Positions 10,253 to 20,546 of a stretch of 64,000 nt of DNA are shown here, piece after piece (positions within the stretch are counted from its first letter, which is position 1; each line of letters opens with the position of its first letter). The DNA lies in the NCBI GenBank assembly GCA_946894095.1, contig OX335643.1, forward strand, positions 11,271,036 to 11,335,035. The letters run 5' to 3'. Below the pieces are notes generated by a model, which saw only the letters and a list, made by a program, of their open reading frames with translations, made no database searches and was not told the DNA's origin. This stretch comes from Incurvaria masculella (taxonomy: Eukaryota; Arthropoda; Insecta; Lepidoptera; Incurvariidae). Position numbers and translations under genes: made by a program.

Positions 10253-13126
10253 ATGAATAAGTCAAACAAAAAGAAAGAAATTAATAAGAAAAAACACAAA
10301 CTCACACTAGGATTACTAAATTCCCAATCTCTCGGTACTGGTTATGATGAGCTGTGTGCGGCCCTAGTTGACCATGACCCTGATATACTTGCCCTGAATG
10401 AGACCTGGCTCCGACCGGGTGAAAAAGCCCGAGCTGTGCCCGGGTACATTCTGAAACATATACCACGACCTGCGGAGATGAGAGGAGGCGGAGTAGGGTT
10501 TCTTATTAAGCGTGGTCTACGGACCCAAGTGCGTTCACATCCGCAAAGCTGCTTAGAACAAATGTGGCTGGAAATGTCAACTGGTGGTATGAGAATTGCC
10601 ATCGGTACAGCCTACCGCCCAGCCAGAGTAAGCGTAGATGACACGGTGGACGACTTGAGTGAAGCTATGGCTACAATAGCCCATTGTACATATACTTTTT
10701 TTCTAGGAGATATTAACATTAATTTACTGAACCCAACAGACGCGGGCTCGATCAAGTGGTCTAATTTTATATCATCTCATAATTTAATTCAAGTAGTTGA
10801 TAAGCCGACACGTATAACGAACAATACATCCAGTTTATTAGACCTAATTTGTACAGACGTCCCAGGAGGAGCATTATCTGTAGATGTTTATCAAAATCGA
10901 GATCTCAGCGACCATGGCCTAGTAATAGCAACTTTCAATATAAAGAAACCTAAGCCCGAGCCACATTTCATTACATACCGACCCCTGAGAGAAATCAACC
11001 ACGATCTTTTCTTACATGACCTCCTACACATAAACTGGCAAATTATTTATACCCTTGATAACGTCAATGAAATGGTAATTCATTTTAAAATTCTAATGAC
11101 AGAGCTGTTTGATAGACACGCACCGTTTAGAACAAAAATTTTAAAAACAATGCCAACTCCATGGATAACCGATAACATAAGATTCATGATGCAATTACGT
11201 AACGCCGCGGATACCAGAGCTCGAAAAACCAAAAAAGACTCACACACAGCCTACTACAGGGACCTCCGAAATCTGGTAACATCGGCAATACGTCACGAAA
11301 AAACTGCATATCATGAGTATCAGGTTAATTCTAATCTAAAAGATCCCAAGAGATTGTGGAAGAACTTAAAACAACATTCGTCGTTACCAAGTAGGAACAA
11401 TAATAGTGAAATTCCGCCACACTTGAGCGACCCTGACGTATTAAACGAAATGTTTTTAGATGCTCCGGGAAATAAAGATGATAATGCTAATCTTATACAG
11501 AAATATATGTCGAATAGACTGCACCATGATGAGTTTGTTTTGAAACCTGTTTGTACAACAGAGGTAGCAAAAATCCTACAAAACATTAAGTCCGATGCAA
11601 GTGGAATTGACGACATGACAACAGCGATGGTTAAAATGACTCTGCCTTATACACTCGAATGTATCACATTTATAATCAATTCTTCCTTGAGTAGTGCACA
11701 TTTTCCTGAAGCATGGAAAGTAGCTTTAGTTAAGCCGATACCCAAGAAGGACTTGATTAGTGATTACAAAGATCTTAGGCCCATTAGCTTACTACCAGTT
11801 ATTTCGAAGATTCTTGAAAAGGTCGTAAATGCCCAGCTCACTAATTATCTACATGAGAAGTCCTTGATACCATCTTATCAGTCCGGTTTTAGGAAACAAC
11901 ATGGTACAGAGACTGCCTTACTAGAGGTCAAAGATCAGATACTTTGCGCCGCAGACGTCGGTAAAGGATCCGCACTAATTCTATTGGATTTCTCAAGGGC
12001 CTTTGACACCATAAATACTAAATTACTGTTAGCCAAGTTGTACGCTTACGGTGCTTCTCCAACGGCAATTACCTGGTTTAGAAGTTTTCTTTGCGGTAGA
12101 TCCCAGATAACGGTTTGCGCACATGGAAAAAATGGAGTTCAAAGGTCTAAATTAAAAAATATTGAGCGCGGAGTGCCACAAGGATCATCTCTTTCACCAA
12201 TCTTGTACAGTCTGTATACAGCAGATTTATTACAAATCCTTAAGCACTGCGAAGGTCATATGTTTGCAGATGACACGCAACTTATGATTTCTTTTTCCCC
12301 CTCCGAGACGTCATCAGCTACAGAGAAGATTAATGAAGATCTCGAAATATTGTCTCAGACTGTTAGAGACCACAGCTTGGTATTAAATCCAATTAAATCT
12401 AAAGCAATAATTGCTGGCACAAGAAACCAAATAAATAGAATCCTAGAGCTATCGCCACAAATAATAATAGATAATACAGTGGTAGAACTAGTACCTAATG
12501 CCAGGAACTTAGGTCTAATCTTTGACGGTACAATGCACTTTGAAGAACATATCAATAATAAAATAAAAAACTGTTTCTATAGATTAAAAATTATGTATGC
12601 CATAAGGGACTTTTTATCTGTAAAGGTTAGACGCCTTTTAGTGGAGGCATTAGTATTATCACAACTTAATTATTGCGACGTTGTATATGGACCATGCATA
12701 CTTAACCGTACCGAGAGATCTATTCAGCGAATACAAAATGCTTGCATAAGATATTGCTATAAGGTTCCCAGGCGAGCCCATGTTACTGCGGTCTATAACA
12801 CCAACGGTATTCTTAAGATGAAAGCGCGGCGACAGCTACACTTCCAGTGTTTGGTTTTTAAAGTTATAAAGAAGCATACTCCTGAATACCTGTATAAAAA
12901 ACTCACCTGGACACAAGAAACGCACGGGCATAACACCCGGGCACAGTGTTTCCCATTACAGGTCCCTAAGCATCACTCTGCTGCCTTTAGAGGCAGTTTC
13001 AAGTACGCTGCCACTAAATGCTGGAACAATATCCCACCTCCGATCAGGGCAACAACGGGTCTTCCAGCATTTCGACATGCGTGCTTGAGACTGCTCCTGG
13101 GGCAGCAGAGAGATGCGGCAATCTAA
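10253..13126 (+). CDS. CR1-like ORF2 polyprotein: AP-like endonuclease and reverse transcriptase
   Basis: 957 residues, uninterrupted. Residues 15-230 are an exonuclease/endonuclease/phosphatase-type endonuclease with the expected catalytic set: E50 in LNETWL, D153 and N155 in GDININL, D220-H221 in SDHGL. It nicks target DNA to prime reverse transcription. The RT covers about 490-760, with LRPISLLPVISKILEK, D579 in LLDFSRAFDTI, GVPQGSSLSPILY, and the FADD box (D673, D674). After the RT comes the CR1-type C-terminal region with CIRYCYKVPRRAHVT and a terminal SFKYAATKCWNNIPPPIR block. All catalytic residues are present, so the element may be competent. An in-frame upstream extension to 10241 has no ATG, so the ATG at 10253 is preferred. 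It belongs to the CR1/Daphne/Kendo-like branch by overall look; the exact clade was not tested. Confidence 0.92.
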   Translation: MNKSNKKKEINKKKHKLTLGLLNSQSLGTGYDELCAALVDHDPDILALNETWLRPGEKARAVPGYILKHIPRPAEMRGGGVGFLIKRGLRTQVRSHPQSCLEQMWLEMSTGGMRIAIGTAYRPARVSVDDTVDDLSEAMATIAHCTYTFFLGDININLLNPTDAGSIKWSNFISSHNLIQVVDKPTRITNNTSSLLDLICTDVPGGALSVDVYQNRDLSDHGLVIATFNIKKPKPEPHFITYRPLREINHDLFLHDLLHINWQIIYTLDNVNEMVIHFKILMTELFDRHAPFRTKILKTMPTPWITDNIRFMMQLRNAADTRARKTKKDSHTAYYRDLRNLVTSAIRHEKTAYHEYQVNSNLKDPKRLWKNLKQHSSLPSRNNNSEIPPHLSDPDVLNEMFLDAPGNKDDNANLIQKYMSNRLHHDEFVLKPVCTTEVAKILQNIKSDASGIDDMTTAMVKMTLPYTLECITFIINSSLSSAHFPEAWKVALVKPIPKKDLISDYKDLRPISLLPVISKILEKVVNAQLTNYLHEKSLIPSYQSGFRKQHGTETALLEVKDQILCAADVGKGSALILLDFSRAFDTINTKLLLAKLYAYGASPTAITWFRSFLCGRSQITVCAHGKNGVQRSKLKNIERGVPQGSSLSPILYSLYTADLLQILKHCEGHMFADDTQLMISFSPSETSSATEKINEDLEILSQTVRDHSLVLNPIKSKAIIAGTRNQINRILELSPQIIIDNTVVELVPNARNLGLIFDGTMHFEEHINNKIKNCFYRLKIMYAIRDFLSVKVRRLLVEALVLSQLNYCDVVYGPCILNRTERSIQRIQNACIRYCYKVPRRAHVTAVYNTNGILKMKARRQLHFQCLVFKVIKKHTPEYLYKKLTWTQETHGHNTRAQCFPLQVPKHHSAAFRGSFKYAATKCWNNIPPPIRATTGLPAFRHACLRLLLGQQRDAAI

Positions 13127-13648
13127 AAAACACTATAGCTTTATGAAAATAAAATTTAAATGATGAAACAAAACTTTAACACTAACACTAAAACTAAAAA
13201 CGAAAATTAATAACAATAAAAAGATTCCAGTTCTATGCAAACTCACAATCCTGCATTAATTCCTACCTTATCAAAGCTCACACACAAAACCTATGTACAT
13301 ACACATCCACACTCTTAATAGTTACATATTATATGTTACAAATATTCTAGTGCGCTACCAGTGCAAACTTAAAGTTTACTTTTGTGTTAGTATTATCGCA
13401 GCACTCCTCACCCACGTACGAGGTGAGCAGCGCGACGCCTCACAATTTCACATATAATAAATTTATTGGCAGGTACTTGCTGAAAATCAGCACCTTGCAG
13501 TCAGCTCAACTCAGGTAGTACTGGCCGCTTAGGAATTATGCTGAGGTAGCACCTTTTGGTATACAATTACCTCATTAGGATGCATTAAATGTATGATAGG
13601 TTATTTTTAAACATTTCTAAATTGTACCTAATTGTTGTTTTTGTTGCC

Positions 13649-13682
13649 AATAAAGAATTTGAATTTGAATTTGAATTTTGAA
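13649..13682 (+). terminator. CR1 3' end: AATAAA plus (GAATTT)n tail
   Basis: AATAAA at 13649-13654 runs directly into a short GAATTT repeat that ends the element. CR1-type elements end in short simple repeats and not in poly(A), as here. Confidence 0.7.
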
Positions 13683-14564
13683 TTTATCCCACTTGTGGTT
13701 TCAAAAACAATCCTAATCACATAAATAAAAGTGTATTTATAAACACTCACAAAATGCTTTGAAAATACTTTTGCTATGGGCATTAAAGTACCTAGAGAGT
13801 TCCAGAGCGCAAAAACAATCAAACAAAAAACCTTCACACGTGTATACGTTCACTTTATAAGAATGCTTCTCCTAAACGCACCCAGAGACGAAAGAAAACC
13901 AAACAAGCTATCCCAAAAGACACATACAACAATGCTCCAACGAAATATCAATCCAAACCAAGTGCGACACCGCACAAAGACCCTTAAATTTGATTCGACA
14001 AATGTATGTACCAGCAATAAAATAAATAATAACAGCGGTACAATAGAAATAGCGATTCGAAAATTGCTAGTAGCTCTCGACAATGGAGGCAATAGGAGGC
14101 ACAAATAATCACAAATGCCTTCGATCTTCAAAAGATGCAGCGAAGAATGCTAAGGTGTAAACGTAAAACTGGATAAGTCGAAATTAATGAAATACTAAAC
14201 TTGAAGAGAAAGGGAGGAGTAAAGTGAGATGCATTAATAAGGAATGCCTTCTTTGAGGAAAGCTTGCAGTAGTCATTTAAATTATCATATATATTATAGT
14301 ATCATACAAGAACGTATAATAACCAGATTGACGAAGTATTTTATGAAGGTCAGGTACTTAGTACACGTACTCCTAATGTATGAACCGATGTATGCTAGTA
14401 GAGGAAGTACATAAAAGGAGTATGCTGTACAGTATAGCGCTCTATCGTCGCTCACAGGTTAGGTTATTAGTTAAGTAATTCATAATATAAGACTTTTCAC
14501 ATTGTGAGTGGTTCTTTCCTCGTAGTTCTTAGTTCTTTGCTTTAGACAGTTCTACCAATGTAAG
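13683..14564. other. unassigned spacer with a possible LINE scrap
   Basis: Mostly unrecognised AT-rich sequence. At 14131-14250 the plus frame reads MQRRMLRCKRKTG then VEINEILNLKRKGG across a stop, faintly like the C-terminal part of RTE-type LINE proteins; weak. Confidence 0.35.
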
Positions 14565-14780
14565 TTTGGCAGTAGCATTTAGGTATGAAATCATAATTGT
14601 GTTATATCATTAATTTGGACGAAAAAAAGAAAAAAAAAAGAAAATGTATAGACCAGTGAAGTTTTTTGCGGGTTCTTCTTCACTGGTTGATTGTATCCGC
14701 GGATCAATCAAATTGTGACATGACTTAGTGTTGTTTGACTACCAGAAGTTGAATAAATAAAGGAAATGAAATGAAATGAA
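14565..14780 (+). mobile_element. LINE 3' end, family Y, ending in (GAAAT)n
   Basis: Shares GGCAGTAGCATTTAG, GGTTCTTCTTCACTGG and TTTGACTACCAG blocks with minus-strand copies at 57859-58036 and, less well, 31394-31526 and 47044-47165. Ends in GAAATGAAATGAAATGAA. Coding part not seen. Confidence 0.6.
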
Positions 14781-14841
14781 CTATCCCTGGTGGGTGGCTG
14801 GGTTATGCAAGTATGCCATAAAAGCTTGTATTTAATCTAAT

Positions 14842-15152
14842 CTAATAAATATTATAAAGGGGAAAGTTTGTAATAATGGACAAAAAACTTACCTACGTTA
14901 CACGTTACTTACTTACTAGGTAAGCAATGTTACAGTGCAAGCCACCAAATGTCAACGAAGCTTTAAAAGGGAATTATTGGATGTTTCTCATTAAATCATG
15001 CTATTTCATCTCGAACGATCTTGATTAAATTTGGTAGATGGATACATTATCCTGGACCAGTTTGACCCTATTTTGGATCAGTCATGTCTACTTTTTAACG
15101 ATGAAATAATTTAGCCGACACTAACCCGAGCGAAGCCGGGTACCGCAGCTAG
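14842..15152 (+). mobile_element. Helitron-like non-autonomous element
   Basis: Starts TCTAATAAATATTATAAAGG and ends in a hairpin (ACCCG ... CGGGT) followed by GCAGCTAG. It has TC at one end, CTAG at the other, sits between A and T and has no TIR, which fits Helitron ends. Its internal block is shared with 16440-16702. Confidence 0.65.
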
Positions 15153-15320
15153 TAAATATTATAAAGGGGAAAGTTTGTAATAATGGACGGATGGATGGAT
15201 TTTTGTTACTCTTTCAGGTAAAAACTACTGAATGTATTTTTATGAAACTTTACAATAATGCTATATTATTGTAAAGTTATACATCAGAATAAGACATAGG
15301 CTACAATTTATAAAGATATT
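15153..15320 (+). mobile_element. Helitron-like 5' fragment, head to tail with the previous copy
   Basis: Repeats the TATTATAAAGGGGAAAGTTTG start right after the CTAG end at 15152. It then holds a TTTTGTTACTCTTTCA block and a perfect 14-bp inverted pair AACTTTACAATAAT at 15246-15278. No 3' end found. Confidence 0.5.
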
Positions 15321-15385
15321 GTGCCCATGGGCTTTCGAACTTTCACGGGGCTGCGAAAACGATGCCGGTAGCGCTACTTCACACC
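15321..15385 (+). repeat. dispersed repeat X fragment
   Basis: GCCCATGGGCTTTCGAACTTT block followed by CGGGGCTGCGAAAAC; the same block recurs at 28.6, 28.9, 36.6, 47.5 and 52.8 kb. Confidence 0.6.
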
Positions 15386-15490
15386 AAGGGGAGCGGGGCC
15401 GGGGGCGGCGCGGGAGCGGCGGCGGGGGCGGGGCGGACGTTGCGACGCGTGGCGGGTGAGGGGGGGGGACCCGTGAGGGCAGACGTCATG
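15386..15490. other. G-rich island
   Basis: About 100 bp of mostly G and C with many GGG/GGGG runs, unlike the AT-rich surroundings; quadruplex potential on the plus strand. No coding evidence. Confidence 0.5.
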
Positions 15491-15797
15491 CCGGTTGTGT
15501 CCGTTGGAGAATTTTCAAGGCACTAGCGATTTGTTATAAACTCATTGTACTTAAAGTAATATAGGCCCAAGGATAGTTATTGGCAGGTTTTTTTTTGTTG
15601 GGAGTTACACGTACAAAAATATACTTCATTTTAATTTTAATTATATAGATAGGTTACTTACCTGTTAATTATAAAGAATTACTTCGTTTTTATTTAAATT
15701 ATTAAAGGTTGTAGGTAGGTAAGTAATTGGTCCTTTTTTGGTTATTTTGGTTCATTTATAATAATGTGAATAACATAACAGCAATGATAATGTAAAA
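15491..15797. other. unassigned AT-rich spacer
   Basis: Nothing recognised. Confidence 0.5.
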
Positions 15798-16702
15798 TCT
15801 ATACTAATAATAAATCTGTAAGGGTTATTCATGGAGTAAGTTGCTTTGTTTTATAAGATATTAGGTTTGTAGATGATATTGAAACTAAATTGACGATTTT
15901 TAGAAATCATTTCTGTATGTATGTATGAATGTTCCTCCATATCTCTTAAACCGATTATTTGCATGAGATGAAACTTAGTACACGTACATTTGACTATCCG
16001 GGAATTAGGATAGGCTAAATAGAATTCAGTTCCGCTAGCGCTAAGATGTAGCTGTCATACAAACTGCAATGCTATGCACGGCTCGGCGGGAGGGCGGCAG
16101 CTGGAGGGGGGGCTCGCTTACTTATACTAATTATACTGAAGTACGGCTTGGTATTTTCCGCAACTTTAGGACTACTTGGCAAAATCCTTCAGAACAAATT
16201 ACTCGATTTAGATGCGGATTGTATCTACGTCTAGCCTGATTGTACTCAAAACTTATAGGCTACACAATATAACGCTTCATTACCAGAAGGGTGAGTAGTT
16301 AGTGTTAAATTCTTATAACTTGCGAACCACTTACCCGATTTATGTGCGTATTTTATCAATGTCTCTCTGGGAGCAGTCAGGTTTGAGATGGGTTACTGTT
16401 TTCGATGTTGAGGCTAGCTGTGGGTTGGAGTCCACGCAAAACTTACCTACATTACACGTTACTTACTAGGTAAGCAATGTTACAGTGCAAGCCACCAAAT
16501 GTCAACGAAGCTCTAAAAGGGAATTATTGGATGTTTCTCATTAAATCATGCTATTTCATCTCGAACGATCTTGATTAAATTTGTATCCATACATTGTCCT
16601 GGACCAGTTTGACCCTATTTTGGATCAGTCATGTGGGCTACTTTTTATCCATGAAATAATTTAGCCGACACTAACCCGAGCGAAGCAGGGTACCGCAGCT
16701 AG
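15798..16702 (+). mobile_element. Helitron-like element, 905 bp
   Basis: Starts TCTATACTAATAATAAATC, a common lepidopteran Helitron-like start, and ends in CCCGAGCGAAGCAGGG then CCGCAGCTAG. The last 265 bp match 14.9-15.15 kb closely, differing mainly by small indels. No Rep/Helicase coding sequence. Confidence 0.6.
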
Positions 16703-17136
16703 TTTGTTTATATGGTGGAGCCGCGATTAACGACGCCTAACACTTCTCCTTCCTTTTGTCTTCGATGGTATTACCGAAAAGGTTTTTTAAACTTAAAGCA
16801 TTTAGTAATGTAAACGTTTGAGTGAACTTGAGAATCTTCTAAGCTCGACATGGCTGGTTTCTCAATCGGACTGCTGCGGAGAACGGTGCGGACGGCTGCA
16901 GTCGGTGAGCACAGGACCCAAACAGCGTGTGTGATGCCGATTTAAGCCGATTAGCCCGATCCTCAAACAGAGACCTCTCACAATAGAACTTTCGTTAAAT
17001 AATTCCGGATGGGTGTGAGATTCGGTAGGCGGCGAGCGACGCGCCTATTCAGACGTCTTGTAACATTTCACCAAGCAAAACGAGGCTTATCTTTATTTTA
17101 TTTATTTGTTTTTTTAAAATGCCTTGTTCCTGTACC
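16703..17136. other. unassigned spacer, moderately GC-rich
   Basis: No domain or repeat recognised; 16850-17050 is GC-richer than its flanks. Confidence 0.4.
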
Positions 17137-17353
17137 TTTTTAGGGTTCCGTACCCAAAGGGTGCCAACGGAACCCTATAAGTAAGCCTCCGCTGTCCATC
17201 CGTCCGTCCGTCCGTCTGTCACAGGGCTGCATCTCACGAACCGTAATAGGTAGGCGGCAGATTTTTTTACAGAATGTGTATTTATTTTGCCGCTATAACG
17301 ACAAAATGTAAGGGGTAAGGGGCCATACTGAAAACGTGATTTTTTGTGTTAAA
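17137..17353 (+). repeat. dispersed (CCGT)n-bearing element, copy C, 3' truncated
   Basis: Intact start (TTTTTAGGGTTCCG), only about four CCGT units, and loss of the GGCCGGTTTT end. Confidence 0.8.
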
Positions 17354-17465
17354 TCTTGTACGAATACTTTGTACAATCGCCAATCAATGGTGTAAGACAC
17401 GGTAGCTTTTAAATATAGAGCATCAAACAAAAAGGTTTAATCTTTTTAGCACTCAAAATAGTACG

Positions 17466-17560
17466 ATAAATATAGACAATGTAGGGGAGGTTTTGGCATG
17501 GCACCTAGCTCCCATGAGGTGTGTTGAGCTGTGGTTGGTGTGGTTTTCGCCATCCATGTC
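17466..17560 (+). mobile_element. SINE tail fragment
   Basis: Contains TTTTGGCATGGCACCTAG, TCCCATGAGGTGTGTTG and GCCATCCATGTC. The tail stem is eroded. Confidence 0.65.
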
Positions 17561-17734
17561 AAATTTAATGGAAGAAACGGTGCCGGAAAATGATGAAATT
17601 TTGATAGAAATGTGAAGATCGAGTCTGAATTCATCGTTCGTAATGAAGCTTCAAAGTATTTTTTTATTGTATTTGTTCCTTTCGCTGCCTCATCTATAGT
17701 TATAATAATAATCCTGTGAATGAAATAATAAGAC

Positions 17735-17849
17735 AAGTAAGGTCCTGGCATGGCACCTAGTTCCCATGTGGTGTGTTGGGCTAATACCATGACAGATCTT
17801 GTGGTATTAGCCATCCATGTCCAGTCACATAAAAAAAAAAAAAAAAAAA
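17735..17849 (+). mobile_element. SINE 3' part with poly(A)
   Basis: Type A tail with a perfect stem GGCTAATACCA ... TGGTATTAGCC, then CCATCCATGTCCAGTCACAT and a run of 19 A. 5' truncated, as expected from incomplete reverse transcription. Confidence 0.85.
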
Positions 17850-17952
17850 GTATAACTTCTAACTTCATAATTTCCGCCGAAGTTAACTGTCGGTTTATCT
17901 TCGTACGCGGTAATCGAACAAGATCGGTTTAGAAATGTGAGAATGCAGCATA

Positions 17953-18198
17953 ATAGCAAAATCCGTATGATACTTTTGAGATTACCGCGGTCGTTAGACA
18001 TATTTGGAAAACGTTATGGCTTTTCACGCGGCAGGAAGAGACATTCTCCGACGTTTCGAGCCAATCATTCAGCCCGTTGTCAAGGAGGCATCCGCCACGT
18101 TCGTACGCAGCAGACGACTGAGGTGACAGCTAGCTCGACCACGGCGCGCCTGTCGCGTAAAAAGCTGTAACATTTTCGAAACATAGCAAAATCCGTAT
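17953..18198 (-). mobile_element. 214-bp Penelope-derived mini-element with 16-bp direct repeats
   Basis: Element 17969-18182 is flanked by the exact direct repeat ATAGCAAAATCCGTAT (17953-17968 and 18183-18198). About 160 bp is the reverse complement of the Penelope 3' region at 1100-1269. The remaining 45 bp carries an inverted partial copy of the terminal block (CGCG, AAAA, GT/CG-TAACATTTTC), so the two ends face each other. Non-coding. Confidence 0.8.
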
Positions 18199-18414
18199 TT
18201 TGCCTTCTACCAGGAATTTGCCAAAAATTCGGCGGATAGCATTCGATATATATTTTCCTGTCGACTGTTATCCTTCTATTTTGCCTAAATTCCGGACCCA
18301 GCCCAGGAATATAATAAAAACGTCAATGTAATTAGATTCTTGGTGATTTATCATTGTTTCATCTTGTCGAGTCCACATGATAATTCGTACTAAGTACTGC
18401 ACTCTTTATACGAT
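18199..18414. other. unassigned spacer
   Basis: No feature recognised. Confidence 0.45.
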
Positions 18415-18624
18415 TTTATTTTTATGCGACCTGACATTGATGGCTAATACCATACAACTACCGTTATGATATTAGCCCAATACACCACATTCCCGAAGGA
18501 ATTTAGTTCCATGCGAGGACCTTCCCTTTATGAGCACGGCTACATTGAACTGGATGAAAAACATGGACAATTTTTCATTGCCGCTTCGACCATCTTTTCA
18601 TCCAATGCGATGGTACCAACCCGG
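18415..18624 (-). mobile_element. SINE body and type B tail
   Basis: Minus copy with GCGACC end, tail stem containing a U-G pair, the ATTCCCGAAGGAATT block specific to tail type B, and the body to GGTACCAACCCGG. It meets a plus-strand copy head-on at 18624. Confidence 0.8.
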
Positions 18625-18987
18625 CACCTCTGAGCGCGGTTGGGTTCTGGATGGGTGACCATTTTCATCCGTTGAGGCTGGCCGTGGTTAGGATTCCACG
18701 TAAAACTGTAGGTCCCCTTCCTTACTTATTAGGGGTAGGAGTAGGGTAAATTCCGCTCGGGTTGGTACCGTCCATAGATATATTAAGAAGATATATCTAC
18801 TTAAACTATCTGTGGTACCATCACATTGAATACACAATGGTCGAAGCGGCAATGAAACTTGTCCGTGTTTTCCATCTAGTTCAATGTCGCCGAAAATATA
18901 AGGAAGGTCCTGGCATGGCACCTACTTCCCATGTGGTGTATTAGGTTAATATCTGACAATCAGTTTGGTATAAGCCATCCATGTCCA
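18625..18987 (+). mobile_element. SINE, 5S-type head (5' truncated), body and type A tail
   Basis: Starts inside the 5S-like head (CTCTGAGCGCGGTTGGGT, GGATGGGTGACC), continues through the body and ends GCCATCCATGTCC. About 50 bp of unrelated AT-rich sequence (18771-18822) interrupts it at GGTACC. Confidence 0.75.
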
Positions 18988-18996
18988 GAAGATTGG

Positions 18997-19381
18997 CAGC
19001 CTCAATGGCTCAGTGGCGCGACACTTCGGCGATCGCTTTCCGAAGTTAAGCAACGCTGGGTCCGGTCTGGTCTTGGATGGGTGACCATTCGACCGTTGAG
19101 AGAGGCTGGCCGTGGTTCGGATTCCACGTTAAACTGTAGGTCCCCTTCCTTACTTACTAGGTGGTAGGGTTAATCCCGCCCGGGTTGGTACCATCGCATT
19201 GGATGAACGATGGTCGAAGCGGCAATGAAAATTGTCCGTGTTTTCCGTCCAGTTCAATGTAGCCGTGCAATATAAGGAAGGTCCTGGCATGGCACCTTGT
19301 TCCCATGTGGTGTGTTGGGCTAATACCATGACAGAAAGTGTGGTATTAGCCATCCATGTCCAGTCACATACATAAAAAAAA
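18997..19381 (+). mobile_element. SINE, full length, 5S-type head 1, tail type A
   Basis: Begins CAGCCTCAATGGCTCAGTGG, which matches a tRNA A box (TGGCTCAGTGG). It continues with CCGAAGTTAAGCAACG and GGATGGGTGACC, which match the 5S rRNA internal promoter. Body CTGTAGGTCCCC to GTAGCCGTGC; tail with perfect 11-bp stem, then poly(A). By eye about 97% identical to 30012-30398, so probably a young subfamily. Transcribed by RNA polymerase III if active; needs a LINE partner that I cannot name. Confidence 0.9.
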
Positions 19382-20221
19382 GGTACATAAAAAAAGGAAG
19401 CAGCAGAAAGGAAGTAAACTGTAAAATAAGCAGTAGGTAGTGTAACTGCAAATGGGAATTTGATGACGCTCGATTTAGGCGAATTTCACCATGTAACCGC
19501 CAGGTGACCTAGATTTGGGAGGACTTTCCCGTGGTGTTTTCCTATTATTTATAGGTAGGGAATTCCTGATGTTAGTAATAACGGATATTTTAGTACCTAC
19601 AGACATTCCATTTTCTGATGTAACTGGAGATATATAACTGTCATTATATTAATTAATTAAATAAGTAGGTGCCATGGTCGGATCTTCCTTACATACAATT
19701 CAATTATTTATTCGTCCTTAGATACACTCTGTTACTCTAAGGCTACGTCAACAATAAGAGTATATATGTTTTTCGTTATTGGTGCTAGTAAGATTTGGCT
19801 CTCATTTTAAAACATCGCATGTCCCTTCGTTGAGCTGGATCGAAATCATGGAAAATTTTCAATTGGCAATAGTTCAATGAATGCGATAGTACCAATCAGA
19901 GCATCCATTACGAGTTAGAAATCACTTATCGATAAATTGCTAAGAGCATCGATTCCGAAGGTTTACACAATTTGAATGGCAACTTGATGGATAGACTAAA
20001 TCCATAGGCTCAGAATGTAGAATGTAAGTACAGCGAGCTATACTAGGGCTATGACTTAATCACCCGTCCATGAATTTTTATACATATTTGTCAATATGGC
20101 GTAGTTGCGAATAACGACTCACATGAACGGATATGAACATTCGGCCATGTGCTCGTAAAGACGTGTCGGCTTAAGAAGACTTTATTGACGCTTCGAATAA
20201 AATGCTAAATGAAAACATGGA
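19382..20221. other. spacer with one eroded SINE piece
   Basis: At 19795-19925 a minus-strand SINE body is barely recognisable (GAGCTGGAT, CAATGCGAT-like, GTACCAA). Otherwise nothing seen. Confidence 0.4.
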
Positions 20222-20546
20222 AAGCTAATACCAAATTTTCATCCTAAGATATTAGCCTAACACACCACATGGGAACTAGATGACATGCCAGAACATTCCT
20301 TGTATTGCTCGACTACATTGAACTGGAGGGAAAACACGAACCTTTTCCATTGCCGCTTTGACCATCTTTCATTTAATGCGATGGTGCAAACCCGGGCCGG
20401 ATAACCATACCACCTTGGAAACTAGTTTTACCCCGTCCAGCCTCAACGCTTGCTAATGGTCACCCATCTAGAACAAAAACGCGCTCAGAGTGGCTTCAAC
20501 CGGCTTATCGAATTGGCGCCGCGTCACTGGGCTACCGAGGCTGACA
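20222..20546 (-). mobile_element. SINE, near full length, 5S-type head 2
   Basis: Reads on the minus strand CAGCCTCGGTAGCCCAGTG (A box), a CGATAAGC.GG head variant, GATGGGTGACCATT, body, and a diverged tail stem. Head 2 differs from head 1 upstream of the TGGATGGGTGACC box. Confidence 0.8.

Larger units (their letters stand above)
7950..13682 (+). mobile_element. CR1-like non-LTR retrotransposon, apparently intact
   Basis: Contains two complete open frames in the order ORF1 (PHD, coiled coil) and ORF2 (endonuclease, RT), a 3' UTR and a short A/T repeat tail with an AATAAA signal. The 3' end is clear at about 13682. The 5' end is uncertain, somewhere between 7950 and about 8200, where a GC-richer leader begins. 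No target duplication was identified. PHD fingers in ORF1 are known from CR1-superfamily elements. Confidence 0.85.

Noticed and set aside
17446..17868. 140-codon minus frame, and several like it (19150-19353, 30187-30369, 45287-45502) sharing AQHTTWELGAMPGPSL
   Set aside because: The shared peptide is the translated SINE tail, so the similarity reflects the repeat and not a protein family.
19020..19090. 5S rRNA gene candidates near 19.0, 30.0, 37.6 and 54.6 kb
   Set aside because: Only the internal promoter region resembles 5S; the flanking stems are absent and the SINE body follows.
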